Source of the DNA: Gammaproteobacteria bacterium
GTDB lineage: Bacteria > Pseudomonadota > Gammaproteobacteria > S012-40
Direction: 5' to 3'
DNA length: 11,056 bases
Assembly (NCBI GenBank): GCA_015491615.1
Contig: WFVN01000046.1
Location: 1-11,056 of the forward strand
Below the pieces are notes generated by a model. That model saw only the letters and a list, made by a program, of their open reading frames with translations. It was not told the DNA's origin and made no database searches. Below, piece by piece: positions 1 to 5,895 of this stretch (positions within the stretch are counted from its first letter, which is position 1; each line of letters begins with the position of its first letter). The position numbers and the translations under genes were made by a program.

Positions 1-601
1 CGACCATGTAAAGGACGTAGCCCTTGGCGTAGTAGACGTCCTGGACGTAGGGCAGATCGCGGTAGAACCCCTCGTTCTGCAGCCACTCGCGCACGGCACG
101 GTGGCGTCCCGGGACGTCGGTCACCCCCTGTTGCGGGTCGCGCCCGAAGAGATAGTCGAGCACGCCCATGGAACGGGCGTCGCCGGTGACCCACACGGTG
201 CTCAAGGGCACCCCCTGCGGATCGCGAAAGTGGGCCGCTTCGGCCGCCAGATTCCACAGGGCGCGGCGCCGCTTCTGATCCAGGTCCAGGTCCTGCGTGC
301 CTTCGGCGAGGATGGCGTAGGGATCACCCCTGCTATCCAAGCGTTCGACCAGTTCCTCCAGCCGCCGAAGAACGTGCGGGGCCAAGAGCGGTGCCAGGAA
401 GTCTTCGCCTTTTCGCCGTAAGCCGAAGGTGATCCGGGCGAGACGCAGGAAACCCGCTTCGCCCAGGCCGCCCTGCAGGGTGTTGCGGACGAATTCGCCC
501 TTCCCCTGCAGGAGACCGACGAACCCTTCCAGGTCGCCTGCTTCCAGATCGGTCCGCAGCTCACGGTGGATCCTCTCCAGCTTGGCCTCGGGCGTATTCA
601 T
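1..601 (-). CDS. shdrH: Uncharacterised protein at the shdrH ('hyp') position of the sHdr operon, 3' end cut by the window
   Basis: Reading the minus strand from ATG at 601-599 gives an open frame with no stop to position 1 (200 codons). It begins MNTPEAKLERIHRELRTDLE. Just after come a hydrophobic/Gly stretch (LEGFVGLLQGKGEFVRN, then TLQGGLGEAGFLRLARITFG) and a charged helical region around residues 80-140. The visible part has no cysteine, no transmembrane segment and no motif I recognise. It starts 4 nt after the shdrA stop, so it is co-transcribed. A GAGGG lies very close to the ATG, which suggests translational coupling rather than an independent start. In type I sHdr clusters a conserved gene of unknown function (shdrH, 'hyp' or orf2) follows hdrA and precedes hdrC2B2. 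The assignment rests on this position, not on recognising the family. Function is unknown; an accessory or assembly subunit of the sHdr complex is the obvious inference. Confidence 0.72.
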   Translation of the reverse strand, partial: MNTPEAKLERIHRELRTDLEAGDLEGFVGLLQGKGEFVRNTLQGGLGEAGFLRLARITFGLRRKGEDFLAPLLAPHVLRRLEELVERLDSRGDPYAILAEGTQDLDLDQKRRRALWNLAAEAAHFRDPQGVPLSTVWVTGDARSMGVLDYLFGRDPQQGVTDVPGRHRAVREWLQNEGFYRDLPYVQDVYYAKGYVLYMV

Positions 602-605
602 GCCC

Positions 606-1646
606 TCAGGCGGAGCGTTTCTCCGCGTCCGCCACCGCGCGCATGGCCGCCGCCGCCCCCTGGGAGATGGAGTCGTCGATGGTCTCCGGGCCGTAGGCGG
701 CACCGGCGGCGTAGATGCCTCGGCGGGTGGTGCCGCAGGTGTTGGTGTAGTGCTCGGCGCGGTCGATGTAGCCGTGCTTCTCCAACCCCACGCCGAAGAC
801 GTTGGCGATCTCCGGGTTCTCCACGTTGGGGTCCATGCCGACGGCGTGCACCACCATGTCGAAGGGGATGACGATGGGGCGCTTGACCAGGGTGTCCTCG
901 CCCTTCACCAGCAGGCGGCCGTCGGGGGAAGCGGTCACTTCGGCGATACGCGCCTTGACGAACTTGGTCTTGAACTCTTCCTGGGACTTCCAGTAGAAGC
1001 GGTCCTCGTAGAGCCCGAAGGTACGGATGTCCATGTAGTAGATGTACACATCCGTCTCGGGGGAGAGTTCCTTGATCTCCATGGCCAGGTTGGCGGACAC
1101 GGTGCAGCAGATCTTGGAGCACCACTCGCGCCCGATCTGCCGGTCACGAGAACCGACGCACAGCAGAATGCACACCCGCTCAGGGACGCGCCCGTCGGAA
1201 GGGCAGGCGATCTTGCCGCTGGCCACCATCTGCTCCACCTGGGTGGTGGTGACCACGTCGGGGAAGGTGCCGAAGCCCCATTCGGGCTTGTTGATGGGAT
1301 CGAAGTGGGTGAAGCCGGTGGCGAGAATGACGGCCGCCACCTTCACCTCCTCCCCGTTGGACAGGGTGGCGGTGAAGTCACCCGCCTCGCCGTCCAGCTT
1401 GGTGACCTTGGTGTTTTTGTGGACGGTCACGTTGGGGGAGTTCTCCACTCGTTCCACCATGCGCCCGATGGCGTCCTTCGCCCATTCTCCGGAAGGCACC
1501 AGTTTGGCGTAGCCCGAGAGGATGGGCGCACCGCCCAGGCGGTCTTCCTTTTCCACCAGGATGGCTTTGTGACCGGCCTCGGCGATGTTCGCCGCCGCGG
1601 ACAGCCCAGCCGGTCCGCCTCCAACGACCAAGATCGATTGCTGCAT
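606..1646 (-). CDS. shdrA: sHdrA, FAD/[4Fe-4S] HdrA-like subunit of the sulfur-oxidizing Hdr-like complex
   Basis: This 346-aa flavoprotein subunit belongs to the cytoplasmic sHdr complex, which oxidizes protein-bound sulfane sulfur to sulfite. The N-terminal dinucleotide-binding motif is clear (VVGGGPAGLSAA, residues 7-18, followed by VEKEDRLGG). A second conserved block is VILATGF at 106-112. The HdrA-type cluster motif is C163-x-GSRD ... C176-SKI-C180-C181. Near the C-terminus IYAAGAAYGPETIDDSI (311-327) is the FAD-contacting ATG-like segment. At about 345 aa it is the short sHdr form; methanogen HdrA is much longer and carries extra ferredoxin-type clusters, absent here. The ATG abuts the shdrB1 stop (TAAATG), and a GGGGGAA lies 7 nt upstream inside shdrB1. 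That arrangement implies translational coupling. The family call is strong; the catalytic role is taken from published work on sHdr complexes. Confidence 0.95.
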   Translation of the reverse strand: MQQSILVVGGGPAGLSAAANIAEAGHKAILVEKEDRLGGAPILSGYAKLVPSGEWAKDAIGRMVERVENSPNVTVHKNTKVTKLDGEAGDFTATLSNGEEVKVAAVILATGFTHFDPINKPEWGFGTFPDVVTTTQVEQMVASGKIACPSDGRVPERVCILLCVGSRDRQIGREWCSKICCTVSANLAMEIKELSPETDVYIYYMDIRTFGLYEDRFYWKSQEEFKTKFVKARIAEVTASPDGRLLVKGEDTLVKRPIVIPFDMVVHAVGMDPNVENPEIANVFGVGLEKHGYIDRAEHYTNTCGTTRRGIYAAGAAYGPETIDDSISQGAAAAMRAVADAEKRSA

Positions 1647-3032
1647 TTATGCGTTCCCCCCGATTGCCAATTTCGGATCGTACAGATACTCGATGTTGCC
1701 TTTCTCCACTTCTTTGAGATAGGCCTCGAATTTCTTCTTCGCGTCTTCCCAGCTGATGCCCATCTTCTCCACCACCCGTTCGCAGGGGGAGGCATGCCAC
1801 TGGAGCTGGACGATCTTGAAGGGATCGGCGCCGCAGGCCAGGGCGGCGAACTGCACGTCGGCCATGATGGGCAACTCGTACTGCATGCCGTGGGCCTTAC
1901 CGATCCACTGGTTCTTGTCCATGGTGGTGATGCAACCGGTGTCGATACCCAGCATCACGTCCGCGTTGGCCTCCTCGCGCGCCACCTTAATCTTGCGGTC
2001 GATGGTGAAGGAGCGGGTGAATTCTCGCTCCGAGATGATGTGGCGGAAACCGAAACCGCAGCAGTCGTACCAGGTGGAGTAGTCGATGATCTGCGCCCCC
2101 AGGGCCTGGGCGATGGAGGTGCCCGGCGCGGTGCGATTGCCGCCGAGGATCTCGGGATCGTAAATGGCGTCCTCGTGTACCATCTTGTAATAGTGGCAGG
2201 CAGCGTGCACGGTCACGCGAATGTCGGAGACGTCGATCTTCTGTAGCTCGGAGGCGATGCGATTGCGCATCACGTGCACCCACTCCGAGTAGTGGACGAT
2301 CTCCTCGGGGATGACCAGCTTGCCGTCCACCAAGCGACCCAGCTTGCCCAGGATCTTCTTCACCTTTTCGCGCAGCTCGGCGGACTCGATCAGGTACTTG
2401 CGGATCTCCTTGTAGTTGCCGAAGGAGGTACCGCAGTGCACCAAGGGATAGAAGTGGCCAAGCTCATGCCCCAGGCGCTGGCCGGAGACGTAGGCCTGGT
2501 GGAAGTTGCGCAGGAACACCGCCGCCAACGATTCCACGTTGCCGATGCCGGAACCGTGGTAGTTCCAGGCGGTACACGAGGTCTGGTCGGTCTCGTCCAG
2601 GTAGTCCACCCCCGGCTTGTAGCCGAATTCGTTCATGAACCACAGCAGAGAAGTGGGGTAGCCGGGGATGTTGCCGCACTGGCCGCAGCTCTTGTGATGC
2701 CACAAGCGCTTGGTGGGGATCTTCTTCTCCCAGCCGAACAGGGTCTCCACCGTCACCGGCTCGTGCTCGTCAGTGATGCGATGGACGATGATCTCGCCTT
2801 CCTTCTCCAACTCCCACATGTGGTCGCGGATGTCGTCCATGCGCTCGCCCAGGTCCATGGTGCGGCGATCGACGTGCTTCTTCACCCACTCGGTGGCCGC
2901 CACCGCCTCTTCCGGGTTGAGGTTGGACTCCTGGAAGAACGAGCCGTGGCCGGCGATGCCTTGCCCGTCGGTATTGCTGAACCCGGGCTTCTTGCCGATG
3001 CCGCCGGGGATGTCGGTGTCTTTTTCGGACAT
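1647..3032 (-). CDS. shdrB1: sHdrB1, HdrB-like CCG-domain subunit with an N-terminal extension
   Basis: This 461-aa protein (from ATG at 3032) has two HdrB-type CCG domains and is probably a thiol/Fe-S subunit of the sHdr complex. Domain 1 spans about residues 112-225: C116/C119 in SCGQCGNIPGY, S152-C153 in SCTAWNYHGSG, and C200 in HCGTSFGNYKEI. Domain 2 spans about 275-410: C279 in HAACHYYK, C324-C325 in DCCGFGFRH, and C367 in GCITTMDKN. Methanogen HdrB domains read C-x(31-38)-CC-x(33-36)-C-x-x-C. Here the second cysteine of the CxxC is missing in both domains (CGTS, CITT), and CC is SC in domain 1. About 110 residues precede the first domain, unlike classical HdrB. An in-frame TTG lies at 3047, but GGGAG sits 8 nt before the ATG at 3032, so I chose the ATG. 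The gap from shdrC1 is 50 nt, and it abuts shdrA. Confidence 0.93.
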   Translation of the reverse strand: MSEKDTDIPGGIGKKPGFSNTDGQGIAGHGSFFQESNLNPEEAVAATEWVKKHVDRRTMDLGERMDDIRDHMWELEKEGEIIVHRITDEHEPVTVETLFGWEKKIPTKRLWHHKSCGQCGNIPGYPTSLLWFMNEFGYKPGVDYLDETDQTSCTAWNYHGSGIGNVESLAAVFLRNFHQAYVSGQRLGHELGHFYPLVHCGTSFGNYKEIRKYLIESAELREKVKKILGKLGRLVDGKLVIPEEIVHYSEWVHVMRNRIASELQKIDVSDIRVTVHAACHYYKMVHEDAIYDPEILGGNRTAPGTSIAQALGAQIIDYSTWYDCCGFGFRHIISEREFTRSFTIDRKIKVAREEANADVMLGIDTGCITTMDKNQWIGKAHGMQYELPIMADVQFAALACGADPFKIVQLQWHASPCERVVEKMGISWEDAKKKFEAYLKEVEKGNIEYLYDPKLAIGGNA

Positions 3033-3040
3033 ATCGGTCA

Positions 3041-3045
3041 CTCCC
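3041..3045 (-). promoter_or_regulatory. Ribosome binding site deciding the shdrB1 start
   Basis: On the minus strand GGGAG is followed by 8 nt and then ATG at 3032-3030. The longer reading from TTG at 3047 would place this GGGAG inside the coding region and has no comparable site upstream. The ATG start is therefore preferred. Confidence 0.6.
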
Positions 3046-3082
3046 AAATCGAGAAAGAATCACGAAGGGCTGGAGCTGGCGC

Positions 3083-3766
3083 TCAGTCCTCCTCCTGCTC
3101 CTCCAACCACTCTTCGTATTCTTCTTTCTTCTCGTCGATGAAGTCCTCGATGACGTCGAAGAGGTTCTCGTCCATGCGTTCCAGGGAATCCAGCACCCCG
3201 GTCATCTCCCAGATGGTGTACATCTCCACCGAGGTCTTGAGGGCCACCTCCCAGGCGGTACCGGTGGTCTGCAGGGTACGCACGGGGATGGCCTTGCGCA
3301 GGGTCTTGAGGTCACCCTCCACCTTCTGGATGTTGGGACCCCAGTCGGGGAAGTGATCCGGCTGGATCATGTCCGGCGAGAGCTGGTTGCCGGTGGTGAT
3401 GAGCTTGAGCATGACGCGGCCGAAGGGGCGCAGCACGTCCTTGGCGGAATCCATGCCGTGCTTGATGGCCACCTCGCGCATGATCATCACCAACCCGCCG
3501 GGAGAATTCTTGAACGGGCAGCGGGCAGCGCAAGTCATGCACTGGGCGCAGGCCCAGATCTTTTCCTGCATAGCGTCGTAGATCTGCTCGACGTTCTCCG
3601 TCCACAGGAGCTGGACGATCTCGCGCGGGCTGTAGTCGTAGAACTGGGCGGACGGGCAGGTGGCCGTACAGATGCCGCAGTTCAGGCAACCGTTCAGTTC
3701 GTGGTCGTAACGGAAATCGCCCTTGATGTCGTCGAAAACCTGCTGCATTTCGGCGTAGGTGGCCAT
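3083..3766 (-). CDS. shdrC1: sHdrC1, HdrC-like iron-sulfur subunit with two 4Fe-4S clusters
   Basis: This 227-aa ferredoxin-type electron-transfer subunit belongs to the sHdr complex. Two complete 4Fe-4S motifs are visible: C27-x2-C30-x2-C33-x3-C37-P and C73-x2-C76-x2-C79-x3-C83-P. The remainder is helical, as in HdrC. It ends in a very acidic tail (residues 206-227, with DEKKEEYEEW then LEEQEED) that could be a docking surface. No transmembrane helix is seen, consistent with a soluble complex. ATG at 3766 has GAGAGG 7 nt upstream. It lies 15 nt after dsrE3A and 50 nt before shdrB1, so it is co-transcribed. It is called C1 rather than C2 because it precedes hdrB1-hdrA in the known sHdr gene order. 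Confidence 0.94.
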   Translation of the reverse strand: MATYAEMQQVFDDIKGDFRYDHELNGCLNCGICTATCPSAQFYDYSPREIVQLLWTENVEQIYDAMQEKIWACAQCMTCAARCPFKNSPGGLVMIMREVAIKHGMDSAKDVLRPFGRVMLKLITTGNQLSPDMIQPDHFPDWGPNIQKVEGDLKTLRKAIPVRTLQTTGTAWEVALKTSVEMYTIWEMTGVLDSLERMDENLFDVIEDFIDEKKEEYEEWLEEQEED

Positions 3767-3781
3767 TGCTCGACCTCTCGA

Positions 3782-4249
3782 TCACATATACATGGTGATG
3801 TCGGCGTCGCCGGCGAACTCCAGGAAAGTGGCCGCGCCGCCGTACTCGATGCCGTCGATGAACTCGCTGGTGGAATACTCGAACAGATCCACCGTCATCT
3901 GACAGGCGATCATGCGCACCTGCGCTTCGATACAGAGCTCACGCAATTCCTCGATGGATGCCACCCCCTTGGCCTTCATCTTGGCCTTCATCATGGAGGT
4001 CATCATGGCCTGCATGCCGGGGAGAATCTGCGCCATGACCGGAACGGGCATGGGCATCGGCATGGCCGGATTGCCCAAAGAGGTCACCTTCAGATCCAGC
4101 TTTTTCTTCAGCAGGTTCAAGCCGTAAAAGGTGAAAAAGATGCCCACTTGATAACCGAGGGCCGCGGCCGTGGAACCCAGAATGAAAGGGGGGTAGGCCC
4201 AATCCAGGGTCCCCTTGGTGGCGATGATGGCGAATTTCTTGTCACCCAT
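3782..4249 (-). CDS. dsrE3A: DsrE3A-type sulfur carrier protein
   Basis: This 155-aa DsrE/DsrF/DrsH-family cytoplasmic protein probably moves sulfane sulfur together with TusA toward the sHdr complex. The N-terminus (MGDKKFAIIATKGTLDWAYP, then a GSTAAALGYQVGIFFTFYGL segment) is characteristic of the DsrE3 group. Two cysteines lie ten residues apart, C96 (ELRELCIEAQ) and C106 (VRMIACQMTV), the arrangement described for DsrE3A proteins. A Pro-Met repeat (PAMPMPMPVP, 61-70) leads into a Met-rich helix; ten Met fall within residues 61-94. An in-frame TTG at 4279 would add ten residues. It has no ribosome binding site and would start inside the hairpin, whereas GGAGG sits 4 nt before ATG 4249. It is 42 nt downstream of tusA, separated by the hairpin at 4278-4303. 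Confidence 0.94.
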   Translation of the reverse strand: MGDKKFAIIATKGTLDWAYPPFILGSTAAALGYQVGIFFTFYGLNLLKKKLDLKVTSLGNPAMPMPMPVPVMAQILPGMQAMMTSMMKAKMKAKGVASIEELRELCIEAQVRMIACQMTVDLFEYSTSEFIDGIEYGGAATFLEFAGDADITMYM

Positions 4250-4253
4250 GGGG

Positions 4254-4258
4254 CCTCC
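4254..4258 (-). promoter_or_regulatory. Ribosome binding site deciding the dsrE3A start
   Basis: A perfect GGAGG on the minus strand lies 4 nt before ATG 4249-4247. The spacing is a little short, but the motif is consensus. It supports the internal ATG over the upstream TTG at 4279. Confidence 0.6.
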
Positions 4259-4277
4259 GATAGGTTCGTCAACAAAC

Positions 4278-4303
4278 AAAAAGGCCTGGGATCAGGCCTT
4301 TTT
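4278..4303 (-). terminator. Perfect 11-bp hairpin with U-tract between tusA and dsrE3A (terminator or attenuator)
   Basis: AAAAAGGCCTG (4278-4288) and CAGGCCTTTTT (4293-4303) are perfect inverted repeats around a 4-nt loop. Read on the minus strand, the stem is followed by TTTTTGTTTGTTG, a classic intrinsic-terminator layout. On the plus strand the T run is only five bases. The tusA stop codon (4292-4294) spans the loop/stem junction, so a ribosome finishing tusA would cover the stem. Because dsrE3A starts only 29 nt further on and belongs to the same pathway, partial termination (attenuation) or 3'-end stabilisation of a tusA-only transcript is more likely than a full stop. Confidence 0.75.
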
Positions 4304-4522
4304 GATGAGAAAGATGAATTTGCCACCCTCTTCTTGTTGTTCGACGAGCTCGTTGCCGGTCTGCTTGGCGAAGGCCTCGAAATCTTTCACAGAGCCGGGA
4401 TCGGTGGCGATGACGCGCAACACCTGTCCGGACTGCAGGGCCGCCAAGGCCTTCTTGGCCTTGAGGATGGGAAGGGGACAATTCAGGCCGGAAGCGTCGA
4501 GTTCGGAGTCGTATTGGCTCAT
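4292..4522 (-). CDS. tusA: TusA-family sulfurtransferase / sulfane sulfur carrier
   Basis: This 76-aa cytoplasmic sulfur carrier is the first gene of the operon. The family signature C15-P-L-P is present in DASGLNCPLPILKAKKAL, C15 being the persulfide-bearing cysteine. The rest fits the TusA two-layer fold (LRVIATDPGSVKDF, and a final KFIFLIKKA strand). The ATG at 4522 has AAGGAGA 6 nt upstream. In sulfur oxidizers TusA passes sulfane sulfur to and from DsrE-type proteins; linkage to dsrE3A and shdrC1 argues for dissimilatory sulfur oxidation rather than tRNA thiolation. The rhodanese gene that precedes tusA in some sHdr clusters is absent here. A terminator-like hairpin overlaps its 3' end, so it could be expressed at a different level from the rest of the operon. 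Confidence 0.95.
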   Translation of the reverse strand: MSQYDSELDASGLNCPLPILKAKKALAALQSGQVLRVIATDPGSVKDFEAFAKQTGNELVEQQEEGGKFIFLIKKA

Positions 4523-4606
4523 GCGTGGTCTCCTTGTTGTGGATTGATCGCGGCTGTTCCATGGACCGGTGGTTCCGTAGTCTCACAAAGCGCCGCGAAG
4601 TGAATC

Positions 4607-4647
4607 AAATAAATATTACTAATGCCCGCTAATAAGTAATTTTATTT
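4607..4647. repeat. Imperfect long inverted repeat, candidate operator of the sHdr operon
   Basis: AAATAAA (4607-4613) plus ATTACT (4615-4620) pair with AGTAAT (4635-4640) plus TTTATTT (4641-4647). That is 13 pairs with one bulged T (4614) and a 14-nt centre. It lies in the AT-rich core upstream of tusA. A site of this shape fits a dimeric repressor; sHdr clusters are known to be controlled by ArsR-type regulators such as sHdrR. Which protein binds here is not known, and AT-richness raises the chance of accidental dyads. Confidence 0.45.
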
Positions 4648-4681
4648 AACTCTAATATTATCCATTGTTCATATATAAACC

Positions 4682-4693
4682 ATCCGGCCGGAT
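4682..4693. repeat. Perfect 12-bp palindrome
   Basis: ATCCGGCCGGAT reads the same on both strands, at the edge of the AT-rich core between the divergent genes. It could be a protein-binding site, but a GC-rich 12-mer palindrome can also arise by chance. Confidence 0.35.
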
Positions 4694-4808
4694 TCATCCA
4701 GCGTTCATTTCCTAAGCGGGAAACTGTGACGTTGGACATTCTCATGGCACCCTTCGTCGGCCTTCGGCCAGTTTCCTGAAGCCGCACCCTCGAGGCCTGC
4801 GTCCATCC

Positions 4809-5894
4809 ATGTCCCGTTTCCGTTTTTCCCCTTCACCACCCGACCACTCCGAGGCCTTCCCCCTGGAACGGCGGGGCTACCGCGTGGGCTGGATCTGCCC
4901 CTTCCCCGGGGGCAGGGGTGCGAACGAACCGCCCGCCCAGCGCTGGCGGAACCAGTATGCAATCCATCTGCCGGGACTACTGCGCGAGGCCATCGACCCC
5001 GATCGCCTGACACGCACCGAGGGCTGGGTGGAAGGGGTGCTCATGGAGGAGGAGTGGGAGGGGCTGTTGGCGAAAGGCGGGGTGTCGGATCGCCTAGCGG
5101 ACGATTTCACCTGGGCGGCTACGATTTTTGATGACACCGATCCGCAGGCCATCGCCCGCCTAGACTTCGAGGCCAGGGATGGGTGCGAGGTATGGATGAA
5201 GGCCTCCTGGCTCTCCTTGTACGAGGAGGACGCCTCCCTCCGATTTCGTTTTTCCCACGGCCTGGACCGGTACGAAGACGTGGCCGCTGATCTGTCCCGC
5301 CAGCTCGCCTCCAACGCCCTGTGCGAACATTTCTTTCCCGAGGCACGCTGGTTGACCGAGAACGCGGCGCTGCGGAATCACTTGAACACGCTCATCGACG
5401 CCACGCCTCTGTTCGTGGAGCGGATCGTCTATTTCAACGCCCCCCGGGGCGGTGCCCAGTTCCATCAGGACGTGGAACGCGGGCACGAGGGAGTGGTGTA
5501 TGCCCAGTTGAGCGGCGAGACTTTCTGGTTCGCCCTCCCCAAGGGCGAGCTGGTCACGCACCTGCAAACGCTGCTGACGGACGCGGAGACCGTGGACGAA
5601 CGCCAGCGACTGCTGGGCGAAGCGGAGGCCCGGCGCTTAGCGACCCAGGCGGCGGATGCGGAGGCCCTCCATCGCCTCCTGGACGACCCCGCGGAAGATG
5701 CCTTGCACGTCTTCCTGAACCAATCACCCAGCCTCGCCGCTCGCTTGGTGGAGACGGGCGCCGCCTATCATCTGCGGCCGGGGGATTGCCTGCTGCTTCC
5801 CCAGCGGGATCTGGAACACTGCTGTTGGCACAGCGTCTTCACCGTCGGCGAATTCATCGGCCAAGCGCTCTCCTTCGCGGTACGCCGGGGGTGA
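4809..5894 (+). CDS. Putative cupin/JmjC-like Fe(II)/2-oxoglutarate oxygenase, substrate unknown
   Basis: This 361-aa soluble protein has no signal peptide. The N-terminal 200 residues resemble nothing I can name (Trp-rich, e.g. EGWVEGVLMEEEWEGLL at 71-87). The C-terminal half looks like a double-stranded beta-helix. AQFHQDVERGHEGVVYAQL gives a metal-binding HxD (H219, D221). It is followed by SGETFWFALPKGEL (235-248), as in JmjC/cupin proteins. After a helical insert (about 250-315), LRPGDCLLLP (322-331) leads to CWHSVF, where H341 is the likely third ligand and H337 an alternative. The HxD-to-His gap of about 120 residues is long for the fold because of the insert. The ribosome binding site is weak (GAGG 13 nt upstream), so the start is uncertain. 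It is divergent from tusA and may share its regulation. Oxygenase activity is inferred from the motif only. Confidence 0.8.
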   Translation: MSRFRFSPSPPDHSEAFPLERRGYRVGWICPFPGGRGANEPPAQRWRNQYAIHLPGLLREAIDPDRLTRTEGWVEGVLMEEEWEGLLAKGGVSDRLADDFTWAATIFDDTDPQAIARLDFEARDGCEVWMKASWLSLYEEDASLRFRFSHGLDRYEDVAADLSRQLASNALCEHFFPEARWLTENAALRNHLNTLIDATPLFVERIVYFNAPRGGAQFHQDVERGHEGVVYAQLSGETFWFALPKGELVTHLQTLLTDAETVDERQRLLGEAEARRLATQAADAEALHRLLDDPAEDALHVFLNQSPSLAARLVETGAAYHLRPGDCLLLPQRDLEHCCWHSVFTVGEFIGQALSFAVRRG

Positions 5895-5895
5895 C

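Larger units (their letters stand above)
4523..4808. promoter_or_regulatory. Divergent intergenic region, AT-rich promoter/operator zone
   Basis: These 286 bp separate the sHdr operon (minus) from the oxygenase gene (plus). The core at about 4597-4680 is strikingly AT-rich against the GC-rich surroundings and should hold the promoters in both directions. TATATAA at 4672-4678 and TAATATT-like blocks are possible -10 elements, but I cannot match a convincing -35 at 16-18 bp, so no single promoter is called. The flanks (4523-4596 and 4694-4808) are more GC-rich and show no ORF I would defend. Confidence 0.6.

Noticed and set aside
202..564. 120-codon minus-strand open frame starting at 564
   Set aside because: It is Trp/Arg/Pro/Ser-rich and out of frame with the continuous frame from ATG 601 that follows shdrA at 4 nt.
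429..2246. 605-codon plus-strand open frame antisense to shdrA/shdrB1
   Set aside because: It is Gly/Val/His/Asp-rich low-complexity sequence, the usual shadow of GC3-rich genes. The minus strand here encodes clear sHdrA and sHdrB1 motifs.
3033..3047. TTG start at 3047 for shdrB1
   Set aside because: GGGAG lies 8 nt before ATG 3032, giving a better start.
4250..4279. TTG start at 4279 for dsrE3A
   Set aside because: It has no ribosome binding site, lies within the hairpin, and adds residues before the typical DsrE3 N-terminus.
2274..4603. Long plus-strand open frames (2274-3356 and 3353-4603) antisense to shdrB1, shdrC1, dsrE3A and tusA
   Set aside because: Composition is shadow-like with no family motifs, while the opposite strand carries recognisable genes with ribosome binding sites.
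4756..4770. Short GGCC-TTC-GGCC hairpin upstream of the oxygenase gene
   Set aside because: The stem is only about 4-5 bp with no T-tract; such hairpins are common by chance in GC-rich DNA.
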